Source of the DNA: Chitinophagaceae bacterium UBA2789
GTDB taxonomy: Bacteria; Bacteroidota; Bacteroidia; Chitinophagales; Chitinophagaceae
Direction: 5' to 3'
DNA: 8,490 nucleotides
Assembly: GCA_002352145.1 (NCBI GenBank)
Contig: DEHX01000181.1
Coordinates: 29,561-38,050, forward strand
Shown here: in pieces, positions 5,227 to 8,490 of the stretch
How positions within the stretch are numbered: the first letter of the stretch is position 1
Layout of the letters: every line of letters begins with the position of its first letter
Program-made: the position numbers and the translations under genes
The notes under the pieces: model-generated
Seen by the model: the letters and a program-made list of their open reading frames with translations, nothing else
Told to the model about the DNA's origin: nothing
The model's database searches: none

Positions 5227-5712
5227 TTAGGCTGGCTCAACAAGAAACAGCGGCTGATCATATTCAACCGGTGATGCATCGTCCACCAGTATCTTCACCA
5301 CCTTGCCTTTGATTTCACTTTCAATCTCATTGAAAAGCTTCATCGCTTCTATAATACAAACTACCTTGCCGGGTTGAACCTCACTGCCTACTTCTACCAG
5401 GTTGGGCTTGTCAGGCGAAGGTCGTCTGTAAAATGTACCAATCATCGGGCTCTTGATGGTCAGCAGGTTTGAAGCCGCTTTTTCTTCTTTGGCAGCGGGT
5501 TTTTCGGCTGCAGGGGCAGCGGGAGCAGAAGGTGCTGCGGCCGGGGCATGGTGAACAGGAGCAGCATGGACAGCAGCCGGAGCAACAACCTGTGTTACAT
5601 GGTCCTCTTTTTGTTTGATGGTAACTTTAAAATCTTTTTGCTCTATGGTCAGTTCGCCAATATTCGATTTGTTGATCATCTTGACCAACTCCTGAATTTG
5701 TTTGAAATCCAT
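5227..5712 (-). CDS. accB: Acetyl-CoA carboxylase, biotin carboxyl carrier protein
   Basis: The 161-residue product is the biotin carboxyl carrier protein. The N-terminal part (MDFKQIQELVKMINKSNIGE) is the AccB helical region, followed by a flexible Ala/Pro linker at about residues 43-78. The C-terminal biotinyl domain runs from about residue 83 and contains SPMIGTFYRRPSPDKP, the region that gives AccB its 'thumb' insertion, and the biotinylation motif EAMKLFNEI with K125 as the attachment site. An alternative TTG start lies three codons upstream, but the ATG at 5710-5712 gives the canonical start. It lies between efp and accC on the same strand; efp-accB-accC is a common order. A terminator after efp and a -7-like box suggest it also has its own promoter. 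Confidence 0.96.
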   Translation of the reverse strand: MDFKQIQELVKMINKSNIGELTIEQKDFKVTIKQKEDHVTQVVAPAAVHAAPVHHAPAAAPSAPAAPAAEKPAAKEEKAASNLLTIKSPMIGTFYRRPSPDKPNLVEVGSEVQPGKVVCIIEAMKLFNEIESEIKGKVVKILVDDASPVEYDQPLFLVEPA

Positions 5713-5772
5713 GTTTTTCAATTTAGTAGAACATTTTGGTTTTTAAACAGATTCTCCCGTCCGGAGTGGCGG

Positions 5773-5780
5773 CTAAGGTA
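5773..5780 (-). promoter_or_regulatory. Possible -7 box for accBC
   Basis: On the minus strand TACCTTAG matches seven of eight positions of TAnnTTTG. No clear -33 TTTG is seen at the right distance. It lies about 60 bases upstream of the accB ATG and downstream of the efp terminator, where an accBC promoter is expected. The rest of the 188-base efp-accB spacer shows nothing else apart from the terminator. Confidence 0.4.
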
Positions 5781-5844
5781 AGGAAATCAAATTCAGAAAT
5801 TGAATGATTTTTAGGCATTTTTTGCATAAAATGGCTCAAAATCA

Positions 5845-5883
5845 AACAAAAATGGCCTGAAACCGGGTGATTTCAGGCCATTT
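5845..5883 (-). terminator. Intrinsic terminator after efp
   Basis: On the minus strand AAATGGCCTGAAA (5883-5871) pairs perfectly over 13 bases with TTTCAGGCCATTT (5862-5850) around an 8-base loop, followed by TT, G and further T-rich sequence. It begins 17 bases after the efp stop and should end most efp transcripts before accB. Confidence 0.9.
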
Positions 5884-5900
5884 CAGCTATTTTATAAGTT

Positions 5901-6467
5901 TTATTCTTTCACTCTTTCAACATACTCTCCTGTCTTCGTATTTACACGGATCAGTTCTCCTTCATTCACAAATAAAGGAACGCCAATGCTAGCGCCTGTT
6001 TCCAAGGTAGCCGGCTTTAAGGTACGGGTAGCAGTATCACCTTTTAGACCTGGCTCAGTGTAGGTAACCTGTAATACAATTTTATCAGGAAGTTCAGCAC
6101 CTAATACCTGGTCATTTTCTGTATTTACCAGTACTCCTACTTCTTGTCCTTCTTTAAGGTATTGTGGAGCATCGATAGTAGCCTCTTGCAGTGCAATCTG
6201 TTCAAAGGTCTCATTATCCATGAAGTTATAACCGGTATCATCTTTATATAGGAACTGGTAATAACGTCTTTCCACCCTCACCGGGTAAATAGTGTCGCCG
6301 GAGTTCCATGTTTTTTCAATGGTACGGCTGTTGTCGACCCCTTTTAGTTTAGCCCATACTTTGGCTGCTGCACGGGCAGTCTTGTTTTCGCCAAATTCTA
6401 CTACGGAATAAAGGCTGCCATCCAGGTTCAGGATCATGCCACGGCTGATATCTGCTGTATTTGCCAT
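5901..6467 (-). CDS. efp: Translation elongation factor P, arginine-tip variant
   Basis: The 188-residue product is EF-P, which binds between the P and E sites and relieves stalling at consecutive prolines. Three beta-barrel domains are expected at about 1-65, 66-128 and 129-188. Family signatures include YNFMDNETFEQ, LKEGQEVGVLV, LPDKIVLQVTYTEPGLKGDT and the end RVNTKTGEYVERVKE. The domain I tip loop is unusual: instead of VKPGKG with the modifiable Lys34 it reads GENKTARAAAKVWAKL, with Arg at residue 32. This lines up without gaps with the NKSGRNAAVVKMKL loop of Pseudomonas EF-P, whose Arg32 is rhamnosylated by EarP (comparison from memory). Whether it is modified here is unknown, and no earP is adjacent. 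A strong promoter precedes it and a terminator follows; accB and accC lie downstream. Confidence 0.97.
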   Translation of the reverse strand: MANTADISRGMILNLDGSLYSVVEFGENKTARAAAKVWAKLKGVDNSRTIEKTWNSGDTIYPVRVERRYYQFLYKDDTGYNFMDNETFEQIALQEATIDAPQYLKEGQEVGVLVNTENDQVLGAELPDKIVLQVTYTEPGLKGDTATRTLKPATLETGASIGVPLFVNEGELIRVNTKTGEYVERVKE

Positions 6468-6486
6468 TTTTTAAATTTTGAGGCGG

Positions 6487-6517
6487 CAAAGATAAGGTTA
6501 CAATGCCTGATGACAAA
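6487..6517 (-). promoter_or_regulatory. Promoter of efp, full Bacteroidota consensus
   Basis: On the minus strand a TTTG (6517-6514) is followed after exactly 19 bases by TATCTTTG (6494-6487), a full match to the -33/-7 pattern TTTG-N19-TAnnTTTG. The leader to the efp ATG would be about 14-15 bases. It lies in a 121-base region shared with the divergent thioredoxin-like gene. Confidence 0.8.
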
Positions 6518-6588
6518 GGGAATCTGGTCTACTATTATTACCCAACTGCGGGTAGTAAATCTTGCAGAGAATATCTTTTCTTTGACAA

Positions 6589-7101
6589 ATGAAGAAATAC
6601 TCCTTTTTATTGGCATTACTGGTTCTTTCATTCGCTGCTTTCAGCCAGCACAATCACCAGCTAGATACCGTACCAGCCCCTGCCACCCGGTTCAAAAGTT
6701 TTCCGCCTGTAAAACTGCTGATGCCCGATAGCAGCACATATTTTACAAAAGATGTTTTACCCAAAAAAACACCGGTATTACTGATGGTGTTTCATCCTTC
6801 CTGCGAGCATTGCCAGCAAGAAACCGAAAACATTACTAAAAACATAGAAAAGTTCAAGGGGATTCAGATCGTAATGTCCACCATGGTGCCTTTGTTTGAA
6901 ATGAAGGCCTTTATGGAGAAATACAAACTGGCCGCTTACGAAAACATTATTGTGGCACAAGATTATACTTTCTTCCTGCCACCCTATTTTCAGTTCAACA
7001 ACCTGCCTTTCCTGGCCTTTTATAACAAGAAGAAAAAACTGGTGTCCACCTTTGGCGGCTCACTACCGGTTGATAAAATAGTGGCAGAACTAAGAAAATA
7101 A
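6589..7101 (+). CDS. Exported thioredoxin-fold protein with CxxC motif
   Basis: The 170-residue product starts with a signal peptide (MKKYSFLLALLVLSFAAFSQ), so it is expected in the periplasm. The mature part has a thioredoxin-like fold: strand PVLLMVFHPSCEHC with the redox motif C72-E-H-C75, a helical segment, and NNLPFLAFYN with the likely cis-proline P140, then a final strand and helix. It is near the TlpA/AhpC-TSA type, but shorter and with little N-terminal extension. A role in disulfide reduction or exchange on envelope proteins is inferred from the CxxC; the substrate cannot be named. The ATG at 6589 gives the signal peptide. It is divergent from efp, and mdh follows 94 bases later with its own -7 box, so it is probably a single-gene unit. 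No clear promoter of its own is seen; TTTCTTTG at 6577-6584 is too close to the start to be convincing. Confidence 0.85.
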   Translation: MKKYSFLLALLVLSFAAFSQHNHQLDTVPAPATRFKSFPPVKLLMPDSSTYFTKDVLPKKTPVLLMVFHPSCEHCQQETENITKNIEKFKGIQIVMSTMVPLFEMKAFMEKYKLAAYENIIVAQDYTFFLPPYFQFNNLPFLAFYNKKKKLVSTFGGSLPVDKIVAELRK

Positions 7102-7136
7102 CTCAGTCATCACCATCATAAAATAACGGCAACCTT

Positions 7137-7144
7137 TACCTTTG
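7137..7144 (+). promoter_or_regulatory. Promoter -7 box for mdh
   Basis: TACCTTTG fits TAnnTTTG exactly and lies 51 bases before the mdh ATG. No TTTG is present at the -33 distance. No terminator is visible between the thioredoxin-like gene and this box, so some read-through into mdh is possible. Confidence 0.6.
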
Positions 7145-7195
7145 CGGCCTGTTACACTACGTAATAATTCAATTTTCAATCTTAAATAAACTATC

Positions 7196-8125
7196 ATGAA
7201 AGTAACTGTAGTTGGCGCTGGCGCAGTAGGTGCTACCTGTGCTGATAATATTGCCCGTAAGGAATTATGTAATGAACTGGTCCTGCTCGATATCAAAGAA
7301 GGTATTGCAGAAGGCAAAGCCCAGGATATGATGCAGACCGCTACCCTGCTGGGGTTTGATACCAAGATCACCGGCAGTACAAATGATTACACCAAAACCG
7401 CTAACAGTGATGTAGTGGTCATCACTTCTGGTCTGCCCCGAAAACCCGGTATGACCCGTGAAGAATTGATTGGCGTTAACGCCGGTATTGTAAAAGGTGT
7501 TTGCGAAAACATTCTGAAACATTCTCCCAATGCCATCATCATCGTTATCAGCAACCCGATGGATACGATGACCTATCTCGCTTTACAATCCACCGGTTTA
7601 CCTAAAAACAGAATCATCGGTATGGGCGGTACATTAGACAGCAGCCGCTTCAAATACCAGTTAAGCCAGCATCTTGGTTGTTCACCTTCTGATTTGAATG
7701 CAGTGGTTGTTGGCGGCCATGGTGATACTACCATGATTCCTTTGATCCGCCTGGCTACCTGGAACAGTACACCGGTTACCAACTTCCTTTCTGCCGAACA
7801 ACAGGAGAAAATTGTAAAAGATACCATGGTGGGTGGCGCTACATTAACAGCATTGATCGGCACTTCTGCCTGGTATGCACCAGGAGCAGCCGGAGCAGCA
7901 TTGGTAGAAGCCATTATTCGTGATGAAAAGAAACTCTTTACCTGCTGCGTAGCATTGGATGGAGAGTATGGCCAAAAAGATATTTGTCTCGGCGTACCTG
8001 TTATCATTGGCAAAAACGGGTGGGAAAAAATCATCGATTTCAAACTCAACGAAAGCGAACAAGCCGCTTTCAACAAAAGTGCAGAGGCGGTGAGAAGTAT
8101 GAATGATGTATTGAAGACGTTGTAA
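7196..8125 (+). CDS. mdh: Malate dehydrogenase, lactate-dehydrogenase-like type
   Basis: The 309-residue product interconverts malate and oxaloacetate with NAD in the TCA cycle. The N-terminal Rossmann fold has GAGAVG (7-12) and D32 at the end of the second strand, which favours NAD over NADP. The specificity loop reads SGLPRKPGMTREELI: R82 in place of the lactate dehydrogenase Gln marks a malate enzyme, and R88 is the catalytic arginine. ISNPMD supplies N120, DSSRF supplies D148 and R151, and GGHGDT supplies the proton-relay H175. Length agrees with the 305-315 of this group, seen in Bacteroidota and Chloroflexi among others. The ATG at 7196 starts directly at the first strand. Two TAA codons end the gene in tandem (8123-8128), and a terminator follows. 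Confidence 0.96.
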   Translation: MKVTVVGAGAVGATCADNIARKELCNELVLLDIKEGIAEGKAQDMMQTATLLGFDTKITGSTNDYTKTANSDVVVITSGLPRKPGMTREELIGVNAGIVKGVCENILKHSPNAIIIVISNPMDTMTYLALQSTGLPKNRIIGMGGTLDSSRFKYQLSQHLGCSPSDLNAVVVGGHGDTTMIPLIRLATWNSTPVTNFLSAEQQEKIVKDTMVGGATLTALIGTSAWYAPGAAGAALVEAIIRDEKKLFTCCVALDGEYGQKDICLGVPVIIGKNGWEKIIDFKLNESEQAAFNKSAEAVRSMNDVLKTL

Positions 8126-8142
8126 TAAATTTTTGATTGTAT

Positions 8143-8174
8143 AAAAAAAGCTCTTCAACTGAAGAGCTTTTTTT
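8143..8174. terminator. Bidirectional terminator between mdh and the methyltransferase
   Basis: AAAAAAAGCTCTTC (8143-8156) pairs perfectly with GAAGAGCTTTTTTT (8161-8174) around a 4-base loop. With a run of seven T on the right in plus orientation and the mirror run on the minus strand, it can stop both mdh and the convergent gene, whose TAA (8173-8175) lies in its right end. Confidence 0.92.
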
Positions 8175-8490
8175 ATTTACTGATGAGATAACACCACCTC
8201 CACAACTTGCCTTCAAAATCAAACGGAGTAGTAGCCTTCGTGATATCCTTGATATCAGCAGCAGCAATTTTTTCTTTCTCCAGTACAAATTTTCTGAAAT
8301 TGGTGCTGAAATAAAGCACCCCTCCTTTTCTCAATCCCCGCAGACAGTCATTGATAAGCTCCGCATGGTCCCGCTGTATATCCAGTATGTCCTTCATACG
8401 CTGGCTGTTACTGAAAGTGGGTGGGTCCATTACGATGATATCATAATAATCAGCTGCAATTGTTTTTAGGTATTGCTTTACATCCGCATG
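8173..8490 (-). CDS. Class I SAM-dependent rRNA methyltransferase, RlmI/RlmK type (5' end missing)
   Basis: The gene enters from the right edge; 105 C-terminal residues are visible. The segment begins HADVKQYLKTIAADYYDIIV and continues MDPPTFSNSQRM, the catalytic motif IV (DPPT) of COG1092-type methyltransferases, followed by QRDHAELINDCLRGL, RKGGVLYFSTNFRKF and the end FDFEGKLWRWCYLISK. This matches the catalytic domain of enzymes such as RlmI and the RlmK half of RlmKL, which methylate 23S rRNA from S-adenosylmethionine. Which nucleotide is modified cannot be told from this part, and the N-terminal domain is outside the window. The open frame continues upstream of the internal ATG at 8430 with conserved sequence, so that ATG is not the start. 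It converges on mdh and shares its terminator. Confidence 0.9.
   Translation of the reverse strand, partial: HADVKQYLKTIAADYYDIIVMDPPTFSNSQRMKDILDIQRDHAELINDCLRGLRKGGVLYFSTNFRKFVLEKEKIAAADIKDITKATTPFDFEGKLWRWCYLISK

Noticed and set aside
5713..5721. TTG start three codons upstream for accB
   Set aside because: The ATG at 5710-5712 matches the usual AccB N-terminus, and the extra residues add nothing conserved.
7573..8076. Minus-strand open frame of 167 codons
   Set aside because: Antisense shadow of mdh; composition is erratic and no family is recognised.
1..8490. CRISPR array, tRNA or rRNA gene, insertion sequence, prophage
   Set aside because: No regularly spaced repeats, cloverleaf-like sequence, transposase or integrase motif was found on either strand by reading.

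Overview
The window looks like chromosomal DNA of a Bacteroidota bacterium, most likely from the Chitinophagaceae or a close relative. Three signs support this. Promoter -7 boxes match the Bacteroidota consensus TAnnTTTG (upstream of infA, efp and mdh). Recognisable Shine-Dalgarno sequences are mostly absent before the start codons. The protein variants also fit (zinc-free L36, efp-accB-accC order, a lactate-dehydrogenase-like malate dehydrogenase). The genus assignment is inference. Almost everything here is housekeeping, and I see no phage, transposase, CRISPR array, toxin-antitoxin or defence locus.

Layout. Positions 1-1653 (minus strand) carry the start of the ribosomal alpha operon in the order infA, rpmJ, rpsM, rpsK, rpsD, with rpsD cut by the window edge. 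infA has its own promoter, and an intrinsic terminator lies just upstream of it, so this operon appears transcriptionally separate from whatever precedes it. Two intergenic gaps inside the operon carry copies of a short dispersed repeat family (core CCTGAGC...GAAGG), each placed directly against a stop codon. Positions 1765-2160 (minus) encode a conserved protein of unknown function, and 2278-2562 (plus) encodes a small lipoprotein read divergently from it. Positions 2608-3786 (minus) encode a lipoprotein M19 dipeptidase that converges on the small lipoprotein gene and shares its terminator.

Positions 3857-6467 (minus) hold efp, accB and accC. efp has a strong promoter and its own terminator; accB and accC follow as the biotin carboxyl carrier and biotin carboxylase of acetyl-CoA carboxylase. 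Positions 6589-7101 (plus) encode an exported thioredoxin-fold protein divergent from efp, followed by mdh (7196-8125, plus) with its own -7 box. At the right edge a SAM-dependent methyltransferase of the RlmI/RlmK type (8173-8490, minus, 5' end missing) converges on mdh, and the two share one terminator.

How the genes fit together: the left third serves translation (initiation factor and small-subunit proteins), efp also serves translation, accBC feeds fatty acid synthesis and mdh serves the TCA cycle. The least ordinary observations are the EF-P tip loop, which carries an arginine at residue 32 in a context resembling EarP-type EF-P rather than the usual PGKG loop, and the repeat elements docked on stop codons inside the ribosomal operon.
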